Source of the DNA: Syntrophaceae bacterium
GTDB lineage: Bacteria > Desulfobacterota > SM23-61
Reading direction: 5' to 3'
Length of the DNA stretch: 5,403 nt
Assembly (NCBI GenBank): GCA_003154025.1
Contig: PMCE01000047.1
Coordinates: 4,657 to 10,059, forward strand
Shown here: piece by piece, positions 1-5,403 of the stretch
Layout of the letters: every line of letters begins with the position of its first letter
How positions within the stretch are numbered: position 1 is the stretch's first letter
Program-made: the position numbers and the translations under genes
Notes under the pieces: model-generated
What the model saw: only the letters and a program-made list of their open reading frames with translations
What the model was told of the DNA's origin: nothing
Database searches by the model: none

Positions 1-41
1 GCTCAACCACAGGGATGGGCGCAATTTGAATATCATGAAAC

Positions 42-197
42 AGTTTCGAGTTTCGAGTTTCGGGTTAATCGTTCCTGGTTACTCGTTGCTTATTGCTCGT
101 TACTCGTTTCAAGCCGGCAACCAGATGCGAGTAACCAACACCTTTCTCTTTGGCTCGTCCGGGAACTCGAAACTTGAAACCCGAAACTCGAAACTAT
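42..197. repeat. Imperfect dyad repeat element downstream of the solute-binding protein gene
   Basis: Positions 49-66 and 178-195 form a perfect 18-bp inverted repeat (AGTTTCGAGTTTCGGGTT and its complement). The left arm is extended by another GTTTCGA unit and the right arm by a degenerate one. Inside lies a second, shorter dyad: GGTTACTCG at 77-85 against CGAGTAACC at 128-136. A 10-nt direct repeat, GTTACTCGTT, occurs at 78-87 and 99-108. The element stops about 10 bases short of the stop codon of the minus-strand gene at 208. The structure is seen directly. Calling it an intergenic repeat family or MITE-like relic is inference. It could also fold at the 3' end of the transcript and protect or end it, although no T-run follows. 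Confidence 0.7.
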
Positions 198-207
198 TCT
201 TAGGTTG

Positions 208-1788
208 TCAAGCCAGCCAAATCTCCCCGGCCACCAATGTCCGCCAGTAGGCGCGGATCCCCTTGACCTTCTTGTGGGTCCCCACGGCGTGGGTCAGGGC
301 GGTGGCGCAGGTGAGCAGGGCCTGGTCGTAGACGATCTTGAAAGCCTCTTTCATCAGCTGGTGACGCTTGACCTCGTCGAAGGTTTCGCAGGCCTGGTCC
401 ACGAGTTGATCGACCTGGGGATGGGACACGTTGGACCAGTTGCCGGGGGATTTCGTGGTGAGCCGATCCCGGACAAACCCGCCCGGAAAGGTGGCCGCCT
501 GCCAGAAGCCGATCTCAAAATTGTCCTTCTTCATGTTGTTGATCCATTCCAGGCGCTCCATGGTCTTGAGCTCGGTCTTGATCCCCACCGCCTCCCACAT
601 GGCCTTCAGCAGCTCCCCGTAGGTCGTGTCCGGCTCCCGGGAAATCACCAGGACGTTGACCGTCACTCCTTTGGGAAAAGCGGCTTTCACCAGGTCCTTG
701 GCCTTCTGCGGGTTGAAGGTGTAATCCGGCCAATCCTTGGGGGACCAGCCGGTCACTCCGACCTCCGTGTAGGGGTACATATGGGGCCGGGAGGTACCGA
801 ACCCGGTGATCTTCACGAAGCGGGCCCGGTCGATGGCGTAGCTGCAGGCCCGGCGAAGTTCGAGACTGCTGAAGGGAGCCTTCCGGTTGTTGAACCCGCA
901 GCAGACATCCTGGAATTCAAACGGGGGAAGTTCCAGGTAGATCAGGTCCGCATGCTCCTTGATCTTGGCCACGTCGCGGGGCGGCGGGAAATGAACCGTG
1001 TCCAGACCGCCCGACCGCAAGTCCAGGGCCGCCTGGTCGATCTTGGGACGGTAATGCTCCTCCATACCGTCCAGGTAGGGGAGGGGTTTGCCGTCAACCC
1101 CCTGCTTCCAGTAGTCGGGGAACCGCTCCAGGACCACTTTTTCATCCACGATCCAGTCTTTGTACCGAAAAGGCCCGGAGCCGCACCCTTTTCGGTTGAG
1201 CTCGTCGTCCCCGTGTTTTTCCTGGAAGGCTTTGGAGACAATTCCCCCCCAGACCCGCGAGGAAGAAAGGGCATAGAGGAGGCCGACCGAGGGATATTTG
1301 AGGTTGACGGCGATGGTGTTGTCGTTCAGGACCTCGACGCTCTCGATCTCCTTCATGTCCGGCGCCAGGTAAGACTTGGGGTGGTTGCGCAGCCGGTCCA
1401 GGTTCCATTTGGCCGCGGCGGCATTGAACTTGCTCCCGTCATGAAAGAGGACCCCTTGGCGCAAGGTGAAGACGATCCGCTTGCTGGTTTTGTCGGGCTG
1501 CCATTCCGTCGCCAGGCCGGGGACCAGCTTGAGCTCGTAGGTTTTGGGGTCGATCACGCTGTCGATCAGGCAGTCGTACATGGCCGACATGCAGGTGAAG
1601 AATTCGCTGGAACGATGGGCGTCCATTCCGGGGGTGGTGCGGTTGCGGGCGTAGCGCCAGACCCCGCCCCGTTTGACGGTTTCCGCGGCGTGGGCGGGGG
1701 AAAAGGACTTTCCCCCGAGACCTGCCAAAGCGCCGGCCCCCACGAGTGCCCCTTTCACAAAATCCCTTCTGGTCAAACCGCGGGACAT
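208..1788 (-). CDS. ABC transporter substrate-binding protein, family 5 (peptide/nickel type), Tat-exported
   Basis: This 526-residue protein is the periplasmic binding component of a Dpp/Opp-type ABC importer (SBP_bac_5 family). The N-terminus is a twin-arginine signal: TRRDFVK at residues 6-12, a hydrophobic stretch to about 25, then a probable cleavage at AHA-AE near residue 34. There is no lipobox cysteine, so it should be soluble. Family hallmarks are LVPGLATEW (88-96), the FTLRQGVLFHDGS segment (107-119), GSGPFRYKDW (203-212), NRKAPFSSLELRRACSYAIDR (301-321) and YTFNPQKAKDLV (356-367). The ATG at 1788 is preferred because it follows an AAGGAGG site and places the RR motif correctly; the frame stays open to 1884 but has no such support. 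No permease or ATPase gene lies in the window. The family binds peptides, nickel, opines, sugars and other solutes, so the ligand is unknown. The adjacent corrinoid methyltransferase suggests a methylated compound, which is inference only. Confidence 0.92.
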   Translation of the reverse strand: MSRGLTRRDFVKGALVGAGALAGLGGKSFSPAHAAETVKRGGVWRYARNRTTPGMDAHRSSEFFTCMSAMYDCLIDSVIDPKTYELKLVPGLATEWQPDKTSKRIVFTLRQGVLFHDGSKFNAAAAKWNLDRLRNHPKSYLAPDMKEIESVEVLNDNTIAVNLKYPSVGLLYALSSSRVWGGIVSKAFQEKHGDDELNRKGCGSGPFRYKDWIVDEKVVLERFPDYWKQGVDGKPLPYLDGMEEHYRPKIDQAALDLRSGGLDTVHFPPPRDVAKIKEHADLIYLELPPFEFQDVCCGFNNRKAPFSSLELRRACSYAIDRARFVKITGFGTSRPHMYPYTEVGVTGWSPKDWPDYTFNPQKAKDLVKAAFPKGVTVNVLVISREPDTTYGELLKAMWEAVGIKTELKTMERLEWINNMKKDNFEIGFWQAATFPGGFVRDRLTTKSPGNWSNVSHPQVDQLVDQACETFDEVKRHQLMKEAFKIVYDQALLTCATALTHAVGTHKKVKGIRAYWRTLVAGEIWLA

Positions 1789-1793
1789 GAAAG

Positions 1794-1800
1794 CCTCCTT
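1794..1800 (-). promoter_or_regulatory. Ribosome binding site of the solute-binding protein gene
   Basis: On the minus strand AAGGAGG lies 5 nt before the ATG at 1788. This near-perfect Shine-Dalgarno sequence decides the start in favour of 1788 over the ATG at 1884, which is in the same frame. Confidence 0.8.
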
Positions 1801-1898
1801 TGAATGCTGGCGTCCTGAGTCAGAAATTCGTTCCCTTACCCATCCACTTATGTCGGGGGCAATGGCCCGATCATTCAAAAACAAACTGGCGACGCAGG

Positions 1899-1909
1899 AC
1901 CTGACAGGT
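1899..1909. repeat. Short palindrome in the gap upstream of the solute-binding protein gene
   Basis: ACCTG-A-CAGGT is a perfect 5-bp-arm palindrome in the 146-base gap between the UroD-corrinoid gene and the solute-binding protein gene. The one-base centre makes it a poor RNA hairpin but a possible dimeric regulator site. On the minus strand a T-rich run (TTTGTTTTTG) follows about 20 nt later, but no convincing GC-rich stem adjoins it. I found no good promoter in this gap. With arms this short, chance is a real possibility. Confidence 0.25.
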
Positions 1910-1934
1910 ACTCACTCCCCAATGGCCGTGCGGC

Positions 1935-3845
1935 TCACTTCTCGGGCATCAATTTCCTGACGAGATTCACCGCGTCGGCTCCGTCCGCGGCGTAGCCGTC
2001 GGCGCCGATGTCCCGCGCGAATTTTTCATTCAACGGGGCTCCCCCCACCATGACCTTGACCTTTTCCCGCAGCCCCTTCTCCTTCAGGCCCTCGATCACT
2101 TTTTTCATCTGGGGCATGGTCGTGGTCAGCAGGGCGGACATCCCCAGGATATGGGGCCGGTGCTCGGCCACCTTCCGGATGATCTCGTCCGCCGGAACGT
2201 CAATCCCCAGGTCGATCGTTTCGAACCCCACCCCCTTCAGCATGGTGATCACCAGGTTCTTGCCGATGTCGTGGAGGTCCCCCTTGACGGTCCCGATCAT
2301 GACTTTTCCCTTCGTGGTCAGCCGGGCTCCGGTCAGGTGCGGTTCCAGAACCCGGACGGCCTCATTCATGGCCCGCGCGGACAGCAGGACCTCGGGGATA
2401 AAAGCCTCCCCGGTCTTAAACCGCTCGCTGATGATCTCCATGGCCGAAAGCATCCCCCTCTGGAGGATCTCTTCGGCTTTGACCCCCTTTTTCAGGAGGC
2501 TCTGGATATGCCCCTGGATGGCCATCTGGTCCCCTTCCAGGACGTCGTTCTGCACCTGCCGGAATTCCGCGTCCCAGACCATTGTCCGGGAACCCCGTTT
2601 GGCCGCCTCAGCCATGACCGTCTGAGGGATGGGGCGGAAGGCCCCCCCTTCGAGGGGCAGACGGCCTTCTTTCTCCACTTTTTCCCCGATCCGCACCAGC
2701 CTCTCGAAGACGGCCCCGGGAGGGGTGGAGTCGGCAATGGTCAGGACCATTCGTTTCCCCGGGGCAATGGCTTTGAAGAGATGGTCCAGGTAGGCTTCGA
2801 ATTCTTCGTCCGTGGCCGACTCCCGCAACAGGAGGATGGAGGGGATGCCCCCTAAAATGGTGAGCTTATCGCTCCATCTCCGGTAGTATTCTTCGATGGG
2901 AACTTTGGTCATGGGCGCCGGGGTCACCGCTTCGGCCACGTGCATGCCGGAGTTACGGATGAGGTCCATGAGCCCGAGGTTCTCTCCGTCACAGTGGCAG
3001 GAGACGAACTTTCCCCTGGCTCCCAGAATCTCCGCCGCCTTGCGGATCCAGGGGACGATGTCCTTTTCGAAAAAGGCCGGATAGGTAATCATGTCGTCGA
3101 AGTTGGAGCCCCAGAAGACGACTTCGGCCTGGGAATCCGCCGTCAGGGCGATGACCTGATCGAAAAAGGGCCCCATGCTTTCGGCGAGGGCCTTCATCTC
3201 CCTGGAGTAATCATGGTAGTGGAAATAGAAATCGGTGGCGTCCACGAAATACTTCTGGATGTGATGCATGGGGGATGCGGCCCGTCCGGCCAGGGTGAAG
3301 GCCACGCCGTCCTCTCCGATATCCGCCTTCCACCGGAGAAAATCCCGGTCGTCCCGGTACAGTTTCAAATGTTCAAAGAGGTAACCGACGACGCGATAAT
3401 CCTCGGGCCCCTTGAGCACGTGTTCATCGACCCAGAAATTGGAGACCCCGGCTTTCCTCATCTCCTCGGTATAAACCGTGGTGGTGCTCACCGAGCCCAC
3501 CGGGGTGTGGTAGAGGATCTTCGTCCGGCCCGCGCTTCCCTTCACTTCGATGTCCACGTCGGGCGAAAACTTAAAACCATACACCGTTTCTTTGTAAGAC
3601 AAGATTCCCAGCGCCCAGTGGAGGTTGTCTTCCGGCTTGCGGACCTTCTGGTACTCAGGATTGATCTTGTGGAGGGCCCACCCTTCGGCCCGGGCGATCT
3701 CATCAAAAGTTGAGTTTCGGTACTTCTCCGGAAGCGTTCCGGACTGCACGTTGGCCGTGTACCAGAGGTCCAGCCGGGGGGCGAAGGGCAGGCGGTCGGG
3801 CATCTCCCCCCGGATGGCCTTCAGAATCCTTTCGCGATGGGTCAT
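1935..3845 (-). CDS. Fused UroD-family methyltransferase and corrinoid (B12)-binding protein
   Basis: This 636-residue protein has two parts. Residues 1 to about 405 are a UroD/MtaA-like TIM barrel: the opening RERILKAIRGEMPDRLP is typical of the methyltransferase branch of this superfamily, and TPPGAVF (374-380) matches its late conserved TP segment. Residues about 430-505 are the helical cap that shields cobalamin, and 513-633 are the Rossmann-type B12 domain with DLHDIG (523-528; His525 is the lower axial cobalt ligand), SALLTT (570-575) and GGAP (601-604). In MtaA/MtbA-type enzymes the barrel moves a methyl group to or from a separate corrinoid protein; here the carrier is attached. Where MtaA has HxC, this protein reads HCDG (284-287), and no cysteine appears near 368, where the third zinc ligand would fall. 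Heme-pathway uroporphyrinogen decarboxylase is unlikely given the B12 domain. AAAGGA lies 9 nt before the ATG. The substrate is unknown; related barrels demethylate methanol, methylamines or methoxyarenes. Confidence 0.9.
   Translation of the reverse strand: MTHRERILKAIRGEMPDRLPFAPRLDLWYTANVQSGTLPEKYRNSTFDEIARAEGWALHKINPEYQKVRKPEDNLHWALGILSYKETVYGFKFSPDVDIEVKGSAGRTKILYHTPVGSVSTTTVYTEEMRKAGVSNFWVDEHVLKGPEDYRVVGYLFEHLKLYRDDRDFLRWKADIGEDGVAFTLAGRAASPMHHIQKYFVDATDFYFHYHDYSREMKALAESMGPFFDQVIALTADSQAEVVFWGSNFDDMITYPAFFEKDIVPWIRKAAEILGARGKFVSCHCDGENLGLMDLIRNSGMHVAEAVTPAPMTKVPIEEYYRRWSDKLTILGGIPSILLLRESATDEEFEAYLDHLFKAIAPGKRMVLTIADSTPPGAVFERLVRIGEKVEKEGRLPLEGGAFRPIPQTVMAEAAKRGSRTMVWDAEFRQVQNDVLEGDQMAIQGHIQSLLKKGVKAEEILQRGMLSAMEIISERFKTGEAFIPEVLLSARAMNEAVRVLEPHLTGARLTTKGKVMIGTVKGDLHDIGKNLVITMLKGVGFETIDLGIDVPADEIIRKVAEHRPHILGMSALLTTTMPQMKKVIEGLKEKGLREKVKVMVGGAPLNEKFARDIGADGYAADGADAVNLVRKLMPEK
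2262..2279 (-). other. Cobalamin-binding DxHxxG motif
   Basis: These 18 bases encode Asp-Leu-His-Asp-Ile-Gly, residues 523-528 of the fusion protein. This is the base-off/His-on signature of methionine synthase and of MtaC/MtbC/MttC corrinoid proteins. The histidine codon is at 2271-2273. All invariant residues are present, so the carrier half should bind a corrinoid. Confidence 0.9.
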
Positions 3846-4006
3846 CGATCTAAATCCTTTTCCGCTTCGAGGCGCTTGGCGCCGGGCTATGGCCGAGTAT
3901 ATCGGGAAGAAGAGAAGAGTTTTCCCACAACCGTAGGTTCAATTCCTGAAAACTCTAACAAGAAGAGCAAGTACCCTAAGTTAAAGGTTAAGAGTTAACG
4001 GTTTCT

Positions 4007-4070
4007 CTGCGTTGCGGCTACGCCGCGCTATGCTTTCTGCCCTATGCGATCTGCGTCTTTATTCTATGGG
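4007..4070. repeat. Degenerate repeat tract at the 3' end of the aminotransferase gene
   Basis: Short words recur here: CTGCGT at 4007-4012 and 4051-4056, CTATGC at 4028-4033 and 4042-4047, and a related TCTATGGG near 4064. A small inverted repeat, GCGGC-TAC-GCCGC, spans 4014-4026. The tract runs into the last codons of the minus-strand gene, and the stop codon at 4059-4061 lies inside it. The rest of the gap to 3846 is A/T-rich with GTTAA words around 3980-4000 and holds no gene that I can support. The hairpin has no T-run on the minus strand, so I do not call it a terminator. Confidence 0.4.
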
Positions 4071-4967
4071 CTGGAACCAATGCTTGTACCGCTCATCTCT
4101 CCCCGAGCAGATCGTCTCCATCAAGACGGCCATCCGGCGAGTCAGCGGCCCCGGTGCTTCTCCCAGAACCCGGTCCTCGATGCAGGAGACCGGCATGACC
4201 CGGCGAGAGGTACTGGCGGTGAACATTTCATCTGCCTCCAGGACCTCCTGTTTACGGATCGGCCTTTCCACCGCCGTGATTCCTGCCGCTCGAGCGACCT
4301 CCAGAATCGACCGCCGGGAGATGCTGGACAGAATCAAACCCAGGGGGGGAGTCAGCAAAGTTCCATCTTTCACGATGAACACCGATTCCACGCCTCCCTC
4401 CCCAAGAAAACCGTGGGTGTCGAGCAAGATCCCTAAATCAAAACCCCGGCGCGCGGCGTCCTGCCGGGCCAGCATTCCGTTCAGATAATTGGCGGCCACT
4501 TTGGCCTCCACCGGCACCGTCTCCGGATGGAGCTTGCGCCATAGGCTCAGGCAGACGCGGATGGATGAGGTGCTGTGTTTGCGGTATTCTTCAGCCGGGA
4601 CGGCAAATACGGACAGGTCCAGCCGGGGATCGGAGAAGGAGATGGAAAAGGTCTCCTCACTGAAGTAACCCATGATTTTTACGAACCCTTCCTGGATCCG
4701 GTTGATCCTCACGGTTTGGACAACGGCCCGCATAAGCTCTTCTTTCGACTGAACGAGTTCCATCCCCAGAAGTTCGGCGCTCCGCCGCAGTCGGTCACAG
4801 TGTTCCGCCAGGCGGAAGGCCGCCGGTCCTTGGGGAGTCGAATAGACTGCCAGGACCTCAAAAATGGCCGAGCCTCTGGTTAGACTGTGAGACATGAGAT
4901 GAATCCTGGCGTCCTTCCAGGAGATCATCTTTCCGTTTTGCCACACCTGGTGATCTTGAACTGGCAT
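4059..4967 (-). CDS. PLP-dependent class IV aminotransferase, IlvE-like
   Basis: This 302-residue protein is close in length to E. coli branched-chain aminotransferase IlvE and collinear with it. The PLP-site residues are present: Arg59 in the EHCDRLRRSAE segment, the Schiff-base Lys156 in EAKVAANYLNG, Glu190 in FLGEGGVESVF, Ile216/Ser217 in the phosphate-binding LSSISRRSI segment, and Thr253. It is therefore predicted to be an active cytosolic fold-type IV enzyme moving an amino group between an amino acid and a 2-oxo acid. Substrate-side positions differ from IlvE: Tyr31 of IlvE is Arg31 here, and the IlvE YIR motif aligns with FVK (95-97). FEVL at 36-39 also recalls D-amino-acid aminotransferases. 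Branched-chain activity should not be assumed, so I give no gene symbol. The ATG at 4967 follows GAGGAG by 4 nt and matches the IlvE start. The open frame continues to 5117, but only through repeat-derived codons. No biosynthetic partner gene is visible. Confidence 0.88.
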   Translation of the reverse strand: MPVQDHQVWQNGKMISWKDARIHLMSHSLTRGSAIFEVLAVYSTPQGPAAFRLAEHCDRLRRSAELLGMELVQSKEELMRAVVQTVRINRIQEGFVKIMGYFSEETFSISFSDPRLDLSVFAVPAEEYRKHSTSSIRVCLSLWRKLHPETVPVEAKVAANYLNGMLARQDAARRGFDLGILLDTHGFLGEGGVESVFIVKDGTLLTPPLGLILSSISRRSILEVARAAGITAVERPIRKQEVLEADEMFTASTSRRVMPVSCIEDRVLGEAPGPLTRRMAVLMETICSGRDERYKHWFQPIE

Positions 4968-4971
4968 GTTT

Positions 4972-4977
4972 CTCCTC
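4972..4977 (-). promoter_or_regulatory. Ribosome binding site of the aminotransferase gene
   Basis: On the minus strand GAGGAG lies 4 nt before the ATG at 4967. The spacing is somewhat short, but this is the only good site near the family-consistent start and it argues against the 5117 start. Confidence 0.65.
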
Positions 4978-4986
4978 TTCGCGCTG

Positions 4987-5024
4987 AAAATCCTGGTATC
5001 CAGGAGGAATAAAATTATTCTCCT
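4987..5024 (-). promoter_or_regulatory. Overlapping hairpins in the aminotransferase leader
   Basis: Read on the minus strand, 5024-5002 can pair as a stem of about 10 bp with one bulged base and an AT-rich core (GAATAA against TTATTC on the plus strand). Positions 5005-4991 form TCCTGG-ATA-CCAGGA, a perfect 6-bp stem followed by TTTT at 4990-4987. The two share 5002-5005, so they cannot both form fully. This resembles a miniature antiterminator/terminator pair 20 nt ahead of the start codon. The pairing is seen directly; a regulatory role is inference. The stems are short, and a DNA-binding protein site is an alternative. Confidence 0.3.
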
Positions 5025-5057
5025 TGGTTTACCGGGAAATTTCAAGCAATTAAAGAA

Positions 5058-5074
5058 AGTTCGGAGTTTTGAGT
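5058..5074 (+). repeat. Degenerate copy of the GTTTCGA-type repeat
   Basis: These 17 bases match 42-58 of the left-end repeat element at 14 positions, so both gaps seem to carry members of one dispersed family. The copy sits upstream of the aminotransferase start and supplies codons of its spurious N-terminal extension. Confidence 0.4.
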
Positions 5075-5108
5075 GTGGGGTTCGGGGGAATAACCCAATG
5101 CAGTCACC

Positions 5109-5181
5109 GGACTTCATACTCCAGACTTTTTCCCTGTTGAATCTCCGGCGTTATGCCTGTTCAGTCTGATGTCTGAAGTCC
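5109..5181. repeat. Imperfect inverted repeat in the divergent intergenic region
   Basis: Positions 5109-5127 and the complement of 5163-5181 agree at 16 of 19 bases (both begin GGACTTCA and end CAGACT), separated by 35 bases. Its place between divergent genes could indicate an operator, but the degenerate arms and the nearby repeat relic at 5058-5074 favour another intergenic repeat remnant. Confidence 0.5.
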
Positions 5182-5213
5182 ATGCCTGAATTACCGGGGG
5201 AATGAATTAAACA

Positions 5214-5242
5214 TTGCAATCTTCGGGTGGGTGAGCAATAAT
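5214..5242 (+). promoter_or_regulatory. Candidate sigma70-type promoter for the gene at 5282
   Basis: TTGCAA at 5214-5219 (4 of 6 consensus matches) and AATAAT at 5237-5242 (5 of 6) are 17 bp apart. Transcription would begin near 5249, leaving a leader of roughly 33 nt. The -35 box lies within the palindrome ATTGCAAT (5213-5220). Found by eye only. Confidence 0.35.
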
Positions 5243-5281
5243 TACCGCTTATAGCTGAAAGTACAAATTCCGGGGGTAGGT

Positions 5282-5403
5282 ATGAAAGAAATCTGGCCAC
5301 ATGGCCGCGCGGTGTTGGGCGTAGGCTTTATTCTGCTTTTCCTCGTCTGGTTGGGCATGGATTCGGAAGTCTTCGCCCGCGCGGGCGGAGGAAGATCTTC
5401 CGG
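5282..5403 (+). CDS. N-terminus of a probable Tim44-like domain protein (partial, runs off the right edge)
   Basis: Only the first 41 residues are in the window. They begin MKEIWPHGRAV, continue through a hydrophobic segment (about residues 11-25), and reach DSEVFARAGGGRSSG. The segment looks like a signal peptide with possible cleavage after VFA, or an N-terminal membrane anchor. A hydrophobic start followed by ARAGGG and a Ser/Gly-rich stretch is characteristic of bacterial Tim44-like domain proteins, whose function is poorly known. The diagnostic C-terminal domain is outside the window, so this is recognition from the N-terminus only. A GGGGGTAGG stretch before the ATG is a weak ribosome binding site. 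The gene is divergent from the aminotransferase and need not be related to the cluster. Another Gly/Ser-rich exported protein is the main alternative. Confidence 0.5.
   Translation, partial: MKEIWPHGRAVLGVGFILLFLVWLGMDSEVFARAGGGRSS

Noticed and set aside
1..36. Possible start of another minus-strand gene (ATG at 36, reading MIFKLRPSLWLS off the left edge)
   Set aside because: Twelve codons with no ribosome binding site upstream and no recognisable motif are too little to call a gene.
78..108. Direct repeats GTTACTCGTT considered as CRISPR-like
   Set aside because: There are only two 10-nt copies with an 11-nt interval inside a dyad element, with no array and no cas gene.
26..250. Small plus-strand open frame at the left end
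   Set aside because: It is read almost entirely through the inverted repeat element and then into the antisense of the solute-binding protein gene. Its repeated residue words only reflect the DNA repeat.
205..1803. Open frame of 532 codons on the plus strand, antisense to the solute-binding protein gene
   Set aside because: It is codon-aligned with the real gene, and its stops would require TTA, CTA or TCA codons on the sense strand, which are rare in this GC-rich gene. The translation is low-complexity Gly/Val/Pro-rich and matches no family, whereas the minus strand encodes a clear family 5 binding protein with a Tat signal.
1789..1884. N-terminal extension of the solute-binding protein to an ATG at 1884
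   Set aside because: It would put 32 residues before the twin-arginine motif, while a strong AAGGAGG sits before the ATG at 1788.
1870..1909. Possible intrinsic terminator after the UroD-corrinoid gene
   Set aside because: A T-rich run is present on the minus strand, but the only nearby palindrome has a one-base centre and is not adjacent to it.
2151..3713. Plus-strand open frames at 2151-2855 and 2940-3713 opposite the UroD-corrinoid gene
   Set aside because: They are shadows of the same kind, with no recognisable domains. The minus-strand frame carries all the family motifs.
1935..3845. Annotation as heme-pathway uroporphyrinogen decarboxylase (hemE)
   Set aside because: The protein is far longer than HemE, carries a C-terminal cobalamin domain, and has the N-terminal pattern of the methyltransferase branch.
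4968..5117. N-terminal extension of the aminotransferase to an ATG at 5117
   Set aside because: The 50 extra residues have no counterpart in IlvE and are partly encoded by degenerate repeat sequence. The 4967 start has a ribosome binding site and family-consistent length.

Overview
The window looks like bacterial chromosome from an anaerobic, corrinoid-using lineage. Desulfobacterota (the former Deltaproteobacteria) is my best guess. The basis is a UroD-type methyltransferase fused to a corrinoid domain, GC-rich genes, and gene ends surrounded by short degenerate repeats built from words such as GAAACTCGAAAC. No rRNA or other phylogenetic marker is present, so the lineage is an inference.

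Three complete genes lie on the minus strand. In transcription order they are a class IV (IlvE-like) PLP aminotransferase (4967 to 4059), a 636-residue protein joining a UroD-family domain to a corrinoid-binding domain (3845 to 1935), and a Tat-exported family 5 solute-binding protein (1788 to 208). A fourth gene starts on the plus strand at 5282 and runs off the right edge. Its first 41 residues resemble the N-terminus of bacterial Tim44-like proteins. The 314-base gap between the divergent aminotransferase and this gene holds a repeat relic, a leader with overlapping hairpins and a candidate promoter. The other gaps are 213 bases (3846-4058) and 146 bases (1789-1934). The left end (1-207) is mostly a dyad repeat element, and nothing identifiable precedes it.

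The centre of interest is the UroD-corrinoid fusion. It carries the canonical DxHxxG cobalamin motif, so it probably moves a methyl group between a substrate and its own cobalamin. Its methyltransferase domain has His-Cys-Asp-Gly where MtaA-type enzymes have His-x-Cys, and by hand alignment it lacks the later zinc cysteine. Together with the solute-binding protein this suggests capture and demethylation of an external compound, but the substrate cannot be read from the sequence. The gaps are wide for a tight operon, so co-transcription of the three genes is plausible and unproven.
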